Assembly: GCA_003486645.1 (NCBI GenBank) | Contig: DNGI01000191.1 | Location: 7,939-21,097, forward strand | Direction of reading: 5' to 3' | From: Cyanobacteria bacterium UBA11370 | Lineage (GTDB): Bacteria > Cyanobacteriota > Cyanobacteriia > Cyanobacteriales > Coleofasciculaceae | DNA: 13,159 bases | Shown: one piece after another, positions 6,761 through 13,159 of the stretch | Layout of the letters: every line of letters begins with the position of its first letter | How positions within the stretch are numbered: the stretch's first letter is position 1 | Position numbers and translations under genes: made by a program | Notes under the pieces: generated by a model | What the model saw: the letters and a program-made list of their open reading frames with translations, nothing else | Database searches by the model: none | What the model was told of the DNA's origin: nothing

Positions 6761-9049
6761 ATGAATACCACGGCAACTGTAAACTTAACTAACTGTGATA
6801 AAGAACCCATTCATATTCCGGGTTTTATTCAGCCTCAAGGCGTTCTCTTCCTCTTAAAAGAACCTCAACTAGAAATTGTACAAGTTAGTAAAAATACGAT
6901 TAAACTGTTAGGACTCTCTCCTCAACACTTTCTGAACAGAACGTTATCAAACTTCCTACCTCAAGACCAAATTGACTCTCTAAACAACTGTCTTGCGGAG
7001 GATTTTGAAAACGTCAATCCCTTAAAACTCTCAATTCAAACTCCAGATCGTACCTGTATTTTTAATGGCATTATTCATCGTTCAGAAGGAATGCCAATTC
7101 TTGAACTCGAACCAGCGATCGCTCAGGACGAGTATAATTTCTTTGAGTTCTATAAAATGACAAAAGGCACTCTCAGCCAAATGCAAAACGCATCAACATT
7201 ATCGGAACTCTGTTCGGTAATCGTTCGGGAAGTGCGAAGACTGACAAAGTTTGATCGAGTTATGGTGTATCAATTTGACACGGAAGGAGCGGGTAGGGTT
7301 ATCGCTGAAGATAAGCGAGAAAATCTTAATACTTTCCTGGGTTTACACTATCCCGACACAGATATTCCCAAGCAAGCAAGACGACTCTATAAACTGAATT
7401 TAATTCGGCTCATTCCAGATGTTAACTATCAGCCTACCGAACTCATTCCTACCTATAATCCAGTAACAAATCGACCTTTAGATTTAAGTTTTAGCGTGTT
7501 GAGAAGTGTTTCTCCCATTCACATTGAATACCTCAAAAATATGGGTGTAGCGGCTTCAATGTCTATTTCACTCATTAAAGATAAGCAGTTATGGGGATTG
7601 ATCGCCTGCCATCATTATTCACCTAAATTTGTCCCTTATGAAATTCGGACAGCTTGTGAGTTATTCGGGCAAGTTATGGCATTAGAGATTGCGAATAAAC
7701 AAGATAATCAAAACCTCGATTATAAAGTGAGATTAAACCATATTAAATCTGATTTTATCAGCCGTCTTTCTGAACAAGAAAACTGGGTAGATGGATTACT
7801 CAGCGAACCCGATAACTTACTGGCTTTAGTTGGCGCTCAAGGTGTGGTGATCTGTGAATCAGGACACATTACTCTCATCGGTCATACCCCAAAATTAGAT
7901 GAAGTTCAAGCCTTAATTGACTGGGTAGGAGAACAACTTAACAATGATATTTTTTCAACCGATTCTCTCCCGCGACTGTATCCCAAAGCTTATACATTCA
8001 AAGCCGTTGCTAGTGGTTTACTTGCCCTCGCCATCACCAGAACTCAAAAAAATTATATTTTATGGTTTCGAGAAGAAGTGCTGCAAAGTGTCAATTGGGC
8101 AGGAGATCCGAAGAAACCTGTTAAAGTTGAAGCCGATGGTAGTTTGACCATTTCTCCTCGGAAATCGTTCGAGTTGTGGAAAGAAACGGTACGCGGAAAA
8201 TCCTTACCCTGGCAACAATGTGAAATTGATGGAGCGATTGAATTAAGAAATGCTATTGTTAGAATTGTTCTTCATAGAGCGGCTCAACTGGCAGAACTAA
8301 ATGTCGATTTAGAACGTAGCAATACTGAACTCGATGCCTTTGTTTATATCGCCTCCCATGACTTGAAAGAACCGCTACGAGGAATTCATAACTATTCAAC
8401 ATTTTTGCTAGAAGATTATGCTGATGTCCTGAATCTAGAAGGAGTTTCAAAACTCGAAACTCTAGTGCGTCTTACGCAACGAATGGAAGATTTAATTAAT
8501 TCATTGCTACATTTTTCTCGTTTGGGGCGGAATGAACTAGTCATGCGCCAAACGAACCTTAATGAATTAGTTGATAATGTCATTGAGGTGTTGAGAATGA
8601 GCAATCATAAATCAGAATTTGAAATTTGTATTCCTCGCCCTCTACCGACTATTCAATGCGATCGCATATTAGTTGAAGAAGTATTTACCAATCTCATTGG
8701 TAATGCGCTCAAATACAACGATAAACCTGAAAAATGGGTAGAAGTGGGTTGGTTAGATCCCGTTGAGCATGAAAGAATTTATCAATCCCAGTTTACTGAC
8801 GAGGTAAAACCTCCTTTAATCTTTTATATTCGAGACAATGGTATTGGGATTCGAGAGAAGCACATCGATACCGTTTTTCGTATTTTTAAACGTCTGCATG
8901 GACCTAACCAATATGGGGGTGGAACGGGTGCAGGATTAACCATTGTCAAGAAAATTGTTGAGCGTCATGGAGGTCGAATTTGGATTGAATCTACCTACGG
9001 TGAAGGGAGTACATTTTATTTTACATTGGGCAATTCAGGGGAGAGATAG
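6761..9049 (+). CDS. Bacteriophytochrome sensor histidine kinase (biliverdin type, CphB-like)
   Basis: A 762-residue red/far-red light sensor kinase with domain order PAS (about 15-120), GAF (145-310), PHY (325-500), coiled-coil/HisKA (505-590) and HATPase (635-755). The GAF cysteine that binds phycocyanobilin in Cph1 is Ile253 here. An N-terminal cysteine, C12 in NCDKEPIHIPG, sits where biliverdin-binding phytochromes carry theirs. Other chromophore-pocket residues are kept: Y170, D201 in DTDIP, H254, Y257, H284. The PHY tongue shows WAGDP, PRKSF (466-470) and WKE. Kinase motifs are H533 in SHDLKEP, N648 in NLIGNALKYN, DNGIGI (692-697) and GGGTGAGLTIVKK (719-731). There is no C-terminal receiver; the next gene supplies it. 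The ATG at 6761 has only a weak GTGAG upstream. Confidence 0.94.
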   Translation: MNTTATVNLTNCDKEPIHIPGFIQPQGVLFLLKEPQLEIVQVSKNTIKLLGLSPQHFLNRTLSNFLPQDQIDSLNNCLAEDFENVNPLKLSIQTPDRTCIFNGIIHRSEGMPILELEPAIAQDEYNFFEFYKMTKGTLSQMQNASTLSELCSVIVREVRRLTKFDRVMVYQFDTEGAGRVIAEDKRENLNTFLGLHYPDTDIPKQARRLYKLNLIRLIPDVNYQPTELIPTYNPVTNRPLDLSFSVLRSVSPIHIEYLKNMGVAASMSISLIKDKQLWGLIACHHYSPKFVPYEIRTACELFGQVMALEIANKQDNQNLDYKVRLNHIKSDFISRLSEQENWVDGLLSEPDNLLALVGAQGVVICESGHITLIGHTPKLDEVQALIDWVGEQLNNDIFSTDSLPRLYPKAYTFKAVASGLLALAITRTQKNYILWFREEVLQSVNWAGDPKKPVKVEADGSLTISPRKSFELWKETVRGKSLPWQQCEIDGAIELRNAIVRIVLHRAAQLAELNVDLERSNTELDAFVYIASHDLKEPLRGIHNYSTFLLEDYADVLNLEGVSKLETLVRLTQRMEDLINSLLHFSRLGRNELVMRQTNLNELVDNVIEVLRMSNHKSEFEICIPRPLPTIQCDRILVEEVFTNLIGNALKYNDKPEKWVEVGWLDPVEHERIYQSQFTDEVKPPLIFYIRDNGIGIREKHIDTVFRIFKRLHGPNQYGGGTGAGLTIVKKIVERHGGRIWIESTYGEGSTFYFTLGNSGER

Positions 9050-9519
9050 TGACAGATACTCGGATTTTATCCCAACAGAATTTCCGTCCATCCTTACTCG
9101 TGATTGAAGATAGTGATGAAGATTTTGAAGCCTTTATACGAGTCATTCAACAGTTGTCTATTAAAAATTCTATCTATCGATGTACTAATGGGGATGAAGC
9201 CTTAGACTTTCTTTACCGTGCGGGTGAGTATAGTCAAGAAGGTGCTGCACCTCGTCCAGGGGTAATTTTGATGGATCTAAATCTACCAGGAACAGATGGG
9301 CGAGATTTGATTAAGCAACTGAAGCAGGATGAGAAACTCAGATCAATTCCTGTGGTTGTATTAACAACGTCTTCTAATTCTAAAGATGTGGAAATTTGTT
9401 ATCAATACGGAGTCAATAGTTATATGGTGAAGCCGATGGGAATTCAGACATTAAAGAAAATACTCCATGATTTTTTTAACTATTGGTTTGAAAGTGTTGT
9501 TTTGCCTAATGTAGTTTAA
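9049..9519 (+). CDS. Rcp1-like single-domain response regulator
   Basis: A 156-residue stand-alone receiver, the expected phosphoacceptor of the preceding phytochrome kinase. Acidic pocket residues are E20 and D21, the phosphorylated aspartate is D76 in LMDLNLPG, the switch residue is T106 or T107 in VVVLTTSS, and K128 lies in MVKPM. The long loop between the D-E-A-L-D-F-L helix and the phospho-aspartate strand is typical of the Rcp1 class. It has no DNA-binding or enzymatic output domain, so the signal must pass by protein contact. It starts with GTG at 9049, sharing one base with the TAG stop of the kinase gene (TAGTG). A strong GGGGAGAG lies 4-5 bases upstream, inside the kinase coding sequence. 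That layout points to translational coupling. Confidence 0.95.
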   Translation: MTDTRILSQQNFRPSLLVIEDSDEDFEAFIRVIQQLSIKNSIYRCTNGDEALDFLYRAGEYSQEGAAPRPGVILMDLNLPGTDGRDLIKQLKQDEKLRSIPVVVLTTSSNSKDVEICYQYGVNSYMVKPMGIQTLKKILHDFFNYWFESVVLPNVV

Positions 9520-9610
9520 GTTGATTTCTGAGTAGACGCATTGAAATTGGTATGACTAGGTTTCATTTATTTAAGGCTAAGATGAATATACCCCTACTCA
9601 ACACTTAGTT

Positions 9611-10183
9611 ATGACGGCTGTTACTTCAAGACACTTTACCCTAGCTGAATACCACCGTCTCGGAGAACTAGGATTTTTTGGTGCAGATGAACGGGTTGAA
9701 TTAATTCGGGGCGAAATTATCCAAATGCCGACTAAAAAAACACCCCATTCAGTGTGCAATACCCGTTTAATTCGCCAATTAATTTTACTCTTAGGTGAAC
9801 AAGCGATCGCCCGTGGACAAGAACCCATCATTTTGCCTGCTGACAGCGAACCTCAACCCGATGCAGTAATTGCTCGCTATCGATCTGATGATTATTTATC
9901 TTCTCACCCCCAACCTGCTGATATTCTACTCGTTATCGAAATTTCCGATAGTACCCTAAACTACGACCAACAAACTAAATTATCCCTCTACGCAGAAGAC
10001 GGAATTGCTGATTACTGGATATTTAACCTAGTAGAAAATCACTTAGAAACCTATTGCGAACCCTACCAAGATACACAAGGCAAATTCAACTATCGCTCAA
10101 AACGAATTTTTTTACCCAATGAAGTAGTCACTCTACCCAATTTTCCCGAATTATCCCTCGATTTAGCTGATGTTTTCCCTTAA
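9611..10183 (+). CDS. Uma2-family (DUF820) PD-(D/E)XK nuclease-like protein
   Basis: A 190-residue protein of the Uma2 family, very abundant in cyanobacteria with dozens of paralogs per genome. Visible family signatures are VELIRGEI (29-36, with E30), PQPDAVI with D84, and the core ILLVIEISDSTLNYDQQTKLSLYAEDGIADYWI with E110 and K123. D84, E110 and K123 fit a complete PD-(D/E)XK active site, so the protein looks intact. A nuclease role is predicted from the fold; the biological target is unknown, and some relatives are linked to mobile DNA. The ATG at 9611 has no clear ribosome binding site, and the next in-frame Met is far inside the conserved region. It stands alone between the phytochrome operon and the convergent rseP gene. 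Confidence 0.9.
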   Translation: MTAVTSRHFTLAEYHRLGELGFFGADERVELIRGEIIQMPTKKTPHSVCNTRLIRQLILLLGEQAIARGQEPIILPADSEPQPDAVIARYRSDDYLSSHPQPADILLVIEISDSTLNYDQQTKLSLYAEDGIADYWIFNLVENHLETYCEPYQDTQGKFNYRSKRIFLPNEVVTLPNFPELSLDLADVFP

Positions 10184-10210
10184 TTAAAATCCATATTCAA
10201 ATTCTTTTTC

Positions 10211-10246
10211 CCCCACTCCCCACTCCCGGTCTCCCCACTCCCCACT
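10211..10246. repeat. Heptamer repeat CCCCACT, two pairs
   Basis: CCCCACT occurs at 10211-10217 and 10218-10224, then again at 10233-10239 and 10240-10246, separated by 8 bases (CCCGGTCT). It fills the 71-base gap between the convergent Uma2 and rseP genes and ends 8 bases from the rseP stop. No intrinsic terminator hairpin is visible between these genes. Confidence 0.85.
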
Positions 10247-10254
10247 CCTAACGT

Positions 10255-11364
10255 TTACTGAAACAAATTCTCCACCCAACTTGACGGAACCAAATTAGCC
10301 GTATCCCGCAGAATCAAGAAAATCCCTAAACCCAACAACAACACCAATCCAGTTTGCATAATATTCTGCTGAACTTCAGTGGGTATCGGCTTCCCTCGAA
10401 TCCCTTCAATTGCCAAAAACGCCAATTGACCCCCATCCAGCGCAGGCAGAGGCAAAATATTAATAATTGCCAAGTTGATACTAATTAGTGCTGCGAACTG
10501 GAAAAGATTTCCGGCATCTGAACGAGCAATATCTGCCCCAATCGCAACAATTGCAACGGGTCCAGAAACTTGTTCAGCCGTTTCACTAAAATTACTAATT
10601 AATTGCCCAAAACCCTGAGCCGTTAAAATAGCAATCCGTTGATATTCTTGTGCCCCATTACTGAACATTTCCCACAGATTCTTCCCACGCTTACGAACTA
10701 CCTCACCATTCGGAGCAAGCTGCACACCAATTTTCCCTTTGCCATCCTCTCCCTGTTCCGGTATTACCTTCAGTGATAGGGTTTTTTGGTCACGCTGAAT
10801 AGTCAATTGTAGAGGTTTATTAGGAGAGTCTTGAATCGCTTTCATGAGAGACTTAATCGCTTCTCGATTTGCCCCTAATGTTTCACCATCCACCGCTAAA
10901 ACAATATCTCCAGCTTTAATGCCAGCTTGTTGAGCAACGGAGCTACTTTTTAAAGCAATTTCAGGAACTCGCACTCCGGGTTGAAAGTTGAAGTCCGTAA
11001 TACCAACTGTACCAACCTGAGCAACTAGCAGAAAGTAAGCAAAAACCAAATTAGCAATTACACCTGCACTGATTACAATCGCTCGATCTAAAATGGGTCG
11101 GTTACGGAGTAAATTCGGGTCATTTGGAGGAATTTCACTATCCGGATCATCATCTGGAAAACCGACAAAACCGCCCAACGGAAACGCCCGAATTGCATAT
11201 TCTGTTTCGGGTCCTTGATACTTCCAAATTACAGGTCCAAACCCCAGAGAAAAACGATTCGCATATATCCCTTGCAGACGAGCTGCCATAAAATGACCCA
11301 GCTCATGCACTACAATTAGAACCGCCAAGACTGCGATCGCCGCAAAAATCGCCAAAACTGACAT
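10255..11364 (-). CDS. rseP: Site-2 zinc metalloprotease RseP/MmpA family
   Basis: A 369-residue intramembrane protease that cuts transmembrane segments of anti-sigma factors or other membrane substrates. The first helix carries the zinc motif HELGH (H20, E21, H24). The third ligand is in the conserved INILPLPALDGGQ motif (D310). One PDZ domain lies between, at about 125-205, with the IKAGDIVLAVDG core. Four membrane helices are apparent (about 3-25, 95-118, 288-310, 335-355). The single PDZ and this length match the usual cyanobacterial form; E. coli RseP has two. The ATG at 11364 places HELGH at its normal distance from the N-terminus; no Shine-Dalgarno is seen. It follows the thioesterase gene on the same strand with 110 bases between, but it is probably a housekeeping gene bordering the cluster and not part of it. 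Confidence 0.95.
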   Translation of the reverse strand: MSVLAIFAAIAVLAVLIVVHELGHFMAARLQGIYANRFSLGFGPVIWKYQGPETEYAIRAFPLGGFVGFPDDDPDSEIPPNDPNLLRNRPILDRAIVISAGVIANLVFAYFLLVAQVGTVGITDFNFQPGVRVPEIALKSSSVAQQAGIKAGDIVLAVDGETLGANREAIKSLMKAIQDSPNKPLQLTIQRDQKTLSLKVIPEQGEDGKGKIGVQLAPNGEVVRKRGKNLWEMFSNGAQEYQRIAILTAQGFGQLISNFSETAEQVSGPVAIVAIGADIARSDAGNLFQFAALISINLAIINILPLPALDGGQLAFLAIEGIRGKPIPTEVQQNIMQTGLVLLLGLGIFLILRDTANLVPSSWVENLFQ

Positions 11365-11420
11365 AGAAATAATTGATCGAACAATAACTTACACTTCTTG
11401 ATTGTACGGCGTGACACGCG

Positions 11421-11443
11421 ATACCTGTCTGCTTCCCAGGTAT
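11421..11443. terminator. 7-bp hairpin between thioesterase and rseP genes
   Basis: ATACCTG (11421-11427) pairs with CAGGTAT (11437-11443) around a 9-base loop. A small palindrome, GCGTG-A-CACGC (11409-11419), lies next to it on the rseP side. Position suggests a weak end for the thioesterase transcript or a control site in the rseP leader. No T-run follows on the minus strand, so an intrinsic terminator is not established. Confidence 0.3.
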
Positions 11444-11474
11444 TAAGCTGTTGTTCTTCAATGGAAGTGCAGGA

Positions 11475-11900
11475 TTATGTCTCGGTATAGAGTTTTAATG
11501 CCTCCTGTAGCGCTACTGGAATAGGTGTTGGCATCATTTTCTCACCGTCTCGTCGCATACAAGCTGCCTGCTGTTCGCCTTTCGCAATCAGTTCCTCACC
11601 GTCATCTGTAATTCGCCAGTATTCAAACAGCATGGTAATTCGATTTTGAGTGAATGAACTGAGGCGCATCCGAATTGTAACTTGATCGAAGGCATAAAGT
11701 TCTGAAAAGTACTCGCAGGAGACGCGAACAGTAACAAGAGCAAGTCCCTGAGATAAGTCTTTAATAATACTAGGGGCGCGATCGCGCAAGAACATTTCCC
11801 GACATCGCCCTTGCCAAAGAACATAGTTCGCATAATAAACATTACCAACTAAATTGGTTTCTTCAAAGCTGACGATGTGGTGATATTCGTAGGCTTTCAT
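11475..11900 (-). CDS. Enediyne-type (E10/CalE7-like) hotdog acyl-ACP thioesterase
   Basis: A 141-residue single hotdog-fold thioesterase. The N-terminal segment AYEYHHIVSFEETNLVGNVYYANYVLWQGRCREMF (3-37) matches, from memory, the enediyne thioesterases (CalE7, SgcE10 and kin), which release the polyene chain from the iterative PKS. The catalytic Asp of ordinary YbgC/4HBT enzymes (TDAGG) is Asn16 here. Loss of that acidic residue is a hallmark of the E10 group. The frame is open upstream to an ATG at 11972, but those 24 extra residues are encoded by a dispersed palindrome, and the family begins at MKAYEY, so 11900 is chosen; no clear ribosome binding site precedes it. It lies 81 bases after the His-rich membrane protein gene and two genes after the enediyne-type PKS gene, on the same strand. 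Confidence 0.85.
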   Translation of the reverse strand: MKAYEYHHIVSFEETNLVGNVYYANYVLWQGRCREMFLRDRAPSIIKDLSQGLALVTVRVSCEYFSELYAFDQVTIRMRLSSFTQNRITMLFEYWRITDDGEELIAKGEQQAACMRRDGEKMMPTPIPVALQEALKLYTET

Positions 11901-11927
11901 TAGGGGACGTGGGGAGTAGGAATAGCG

Positions 11928-11966
11928 CTCAGATCCCCGACTTCTTAGAGAAGTTGGGGATCTGAG
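11928..11966. repeat. Dispersed palindrome with 18-bp arms
   Basis: Arms 11928-11945 and 11949-11966 pair over 18 positions (17 Watson-Crick and one G-T) around a TAG loop; the core is GATCCCCGACTTCT/AGAAGTTGGGGATC. This sequence type is a very common dispersed palindrome in cyanobacterial genomes, as recalled. In the transcript it would form a strong hairpin between the membrane protein stop (11982) and the thioesterase start (11900), where it could lower thioesterase expression or protect the upstream mRNA. Confidence 0.9.
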
Positions 11967-11981
11967 TTTCAATGTTTATTT

Positions 11982-12575
11982 TTAGGTTGAAAGGTTCTTA
12001 CCTGTGGGCGGGAAACGATGATAATACAATGCCACTAACATGGGAATTAGAACAATTAAATTATAGAACAAATGGAGTTCAATACGAGGTAGCCAAGGTG
12101 CGCCTGCAAAGGGTTTACTACTAAAGTTATGAGCCACTATTTGAGCAATACTTACAGGGGCAGCAAAGTCATAAAAGTTATCATGAATTAAAGCTTGACC
12201 GAGAAGTAAAGCGTGTTCTATGTGATGCCAAAATTGAATAGCAAAAGCAGTATCCCACCAAATTCTTGCTTGTCCGACAACAGCAGGACGCAGTAGCGCT
12301 AAACCAACTAACATAAATAAGGCGTGTCCGTAGTGTAGCCATTCAGTTTTCATTGTCCAGGGATAGAGTAATCCCAGTAAGCCCATACATTTAGGTCTTT
12401 CCCAACCCAGTATCCACAGTTGAAAGACTTGGGCAAAATGTTCGGCTAAATGAGTCAAAATCACAACCATAAAAATGCCCATTGCTAGTTTGTGCCAGCG
12501 TCCGTTAAGGGTGTGACTGAGGGCATGATAGGCATTTAATAGGGGGTTGTTTGAGTAATTTCTAGCAATTGTCAT
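11982..12575 (-). CDS. Histidine-rich four-helix membrane protein of unknown function
   Basis: A 197-residue integral membrane protein that I cannot assign to a characterised family. Hydrophobic segments lie at about 29-56, 80-98, 108-130 and 165-186. It has 14 histidines, most in or beside the helices: H17, H21, H28, then H42-xxx-H46 (LTHLAEH), H81-xx-H84 (HYGH), H117-H118-xx-H121 (FWHHIEH), H131 and H168. Clusters of this form recall membrane di-iron enzymes (desaturases, hydroxylases) or heme-binding helices, but the spacing is not that of a standard desaturase, so this is only a suggestion. The ATG at 12575 is preceded by AGGAG about 9 bases away. It sits between the enediyne-type PKS and its thioesterase, all on one strand, so a role in processing or exporting the PKS product is inferred. 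Confidence 0.85.
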   Translation of the reverse strand: MTIARNYSNNPLLNAYHALSHTLNGRWHKLAMGIFMVVILTHLAEHFAQVFQLWILGWERPKCMGLLGLLYPWTMKTEWLHYGHALFMLVGLALLRPAVVGQARIWWDTAFAIQFWHHIEHALLLGQALIHDNFYDFAAPVSIAQIVAHNFSSKPFAGAPWLPRIELHLFYNLIVLIPMLVALYYHRFPPTGKNLST

Positions 12576-12678
12576 GATTGATTTCTCCTGGTTTTAATAA
12601 CTCCAATTTCAACAAAGTTTTGTTGGTTTGTGTTCAATCCTATTTCTATTTGATTTCTCCTTACTCATTCAAAATTCC

Positions 12679-13143
12679 TTAGTAACGAAGGGATTCCAAT
12701 GGTGTCAAAAGGTGATTGTTTTCCTTCTCTTTATCTACCAAAACCCCAAACACCAAAGGCTTTTCAACCTCCCGTACCGAAACAACAAAAGTCGAAATTA
12801 CCTTCTCTCCAGATTTCAACCACACCCCACCATCAGCAGTACTTTCAACCAACACTAAAGGTGCATTCACCATCGCCCCAGCTTTTTTTAAACACTCACT
12901 CGCCACCCAAACTCGTGTCGCTGCGGTATCTAAACCGTCTAACATTTGCTGGGCAATTATATTAGCTAAAGCAAATCGTTCTACCCCTAATAAATCTCGC
13001 CAAATAGCAGGAGTTCGCGCTTCCACCGCTTCTACATCACATCCCTCAGAACCGGATACTACGAGGGTTAAATCTCCCATATGTGCCACTGATACGGCTT
13101 TCCCATTGAGGAGTTCTGGTTTACCATCGGGACGGCGAGTGAT
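12679..13143 (-). CDS. Enediyne-type iterative PKS, C-terminal phosphopantetheinyl transferase end (5' truncated by contig end)
   Basis: The last 154 codons of a longer gene; the frame runs unbroken to the adapter at 13144, so the start is missing. Visible motifs are those of a Sfp-type phosphopantetheinyl transferase: GKP (7-9), VSVAH (17-21), GCDVE (34-38, with D36 and E38 as metal ligands) and WVASECLKKAG (79-88, with E83). The spacing and wording, especially SVAHMGDLTLVVSG, W48-RDLLG and DTAATRVW, match by memory the transferase domain at the C-terminus of enediyne PKSs (SgcE, CalE8), which activates the same protein's carrier domain. A GTG at 13089 lies inside the VSVAH motif and is not a start. 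A free-standing transferase is an alternative, but the E10-type thioesterase two genes away favours the PKS. The stop TAA lies 103 bases before the membrane protein gene. Confidence 0.8.
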   Translation of the reverse strand: MTRRPDGKPELLNGKAVSVAHMGDLTLVVSGSEGCDVEAVEARTPAIWRDLLGVERFALANIIAQQMLDGLDTAATRVWVASECLKKAGAMVNAPLVLVESTADGGVWLKSGEKVISTFVVSVREVEKPLVFGVLVDKEKENNHLLTPLESLRY

Positions 13144-13159
13144 AGATCGGAAGAGCGTC
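13144..13159. other. Illumina sequencing adapter remnant (artefact)
   Basis: The final 16 bases, AGATCGGAAGAGCGTC, are identical to the start of the standard Illumina TruSeq adapter (reverse complement GACGCTCTTCCGATCT). They are not genomic and mark the real end of the assembled DNA at 13143. Confidence 0.95.

Noticed and set aside
9529..9600. Inverted TGAGTAG / CTACTCA after the response regulator gene
   Set aside because: Seven-base arms 58 bases apart with no T-run do not make a believable terminator.
12699..12965. Plus-strand 88-codon frame
   Set aside because: It is antisense to the PKS C-terminal domain and has low-complexity P/Q-rich content typical of a shadow frame.
13087..13089. 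GTG as the start of a small separate 136-residue protein
   Set aside because: It lies inside the conserved VSVAH motif, and the frame continues upstream with GKP-type transferase residues to the contig end.
1..13143. tRNA, rRNA or riboswitch genes
   Set aside because: No cloverleaf, conserved rRNA segment or known riboswitch core was recognised on either strand by eye.

Overview
The window is chromosomal DNA of a cyanobacterium, most likely a filamentous, Oscillatoriales-like one. Eleven copies of the HIP1 octamer GCGATCGC lie in 13.1 kb (starting at 1251, 1369, 2449, 4552, 5427, 6110, 7115, 8658, 9803, 11333 and 11778). Heptameric short tandem repeats (STRRs) fill several gene borders, and the gene content (bacteriophytochrome with an Rcp1-like regulator, Uma2-family protein, Mut7-C protein, cyanobacterial-type RseP) fits. 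The last 16 bases match an Illumina adapter, so the right edge is an assembly end and not a biological boundary.

Layout. 1-2174: a MoxR-type AAA+ ATPase and a membrane-anchored diheme cytochrome c, separated and flanked by heptamer arrays. They are followed by 404 gene-free bases holding a duplicated cytochrome 3' end, palindromes and a MITE-like element with inverted ends. 2175-6512 (all minus strand): a MerA-like flavin disulfide oxidoreductase, a TVP38/TMEM64 membrane protein, a ubiquitin-like/Mut7-C protein and a 1-acylglycerol-3-phosphate acyltransferase-like protein. Between the first two is an unusual mirrored array of eight 7-bp boxes. 6761-9519 (plus): a biliverdin-type phytochrome histidine kinase overlapping its response regulator by one base. 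9611-10183: a Uma2-family nuclease-like protein. 10255-11364 (minus): the site-2 protease RseP.

11475-13143 (minus) is the most interesting part. It holds the C-terminal phosphopantetheinyl-transferase end of an enediyne-type iterative polyketide synthase, then a histidine-rich four-helix membrane protein of unknown function, then an enediyne-type (E10/CalE7-like) hotdog thioesterase. In known enediyne pathways the PKS (E) makes a polyene on its own carrier domain, which its built-in transferase activates, and the E10 thioesterase releases it. The same pair here, with an unfamiliar His-rich membrane protein between them, suggests the 3' end of a cyanobacterial enediyne-like or polyene cluster. 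The rest of the cluster lies beyond the contig end. All family names come from reading motifs by eye; no database search was run.
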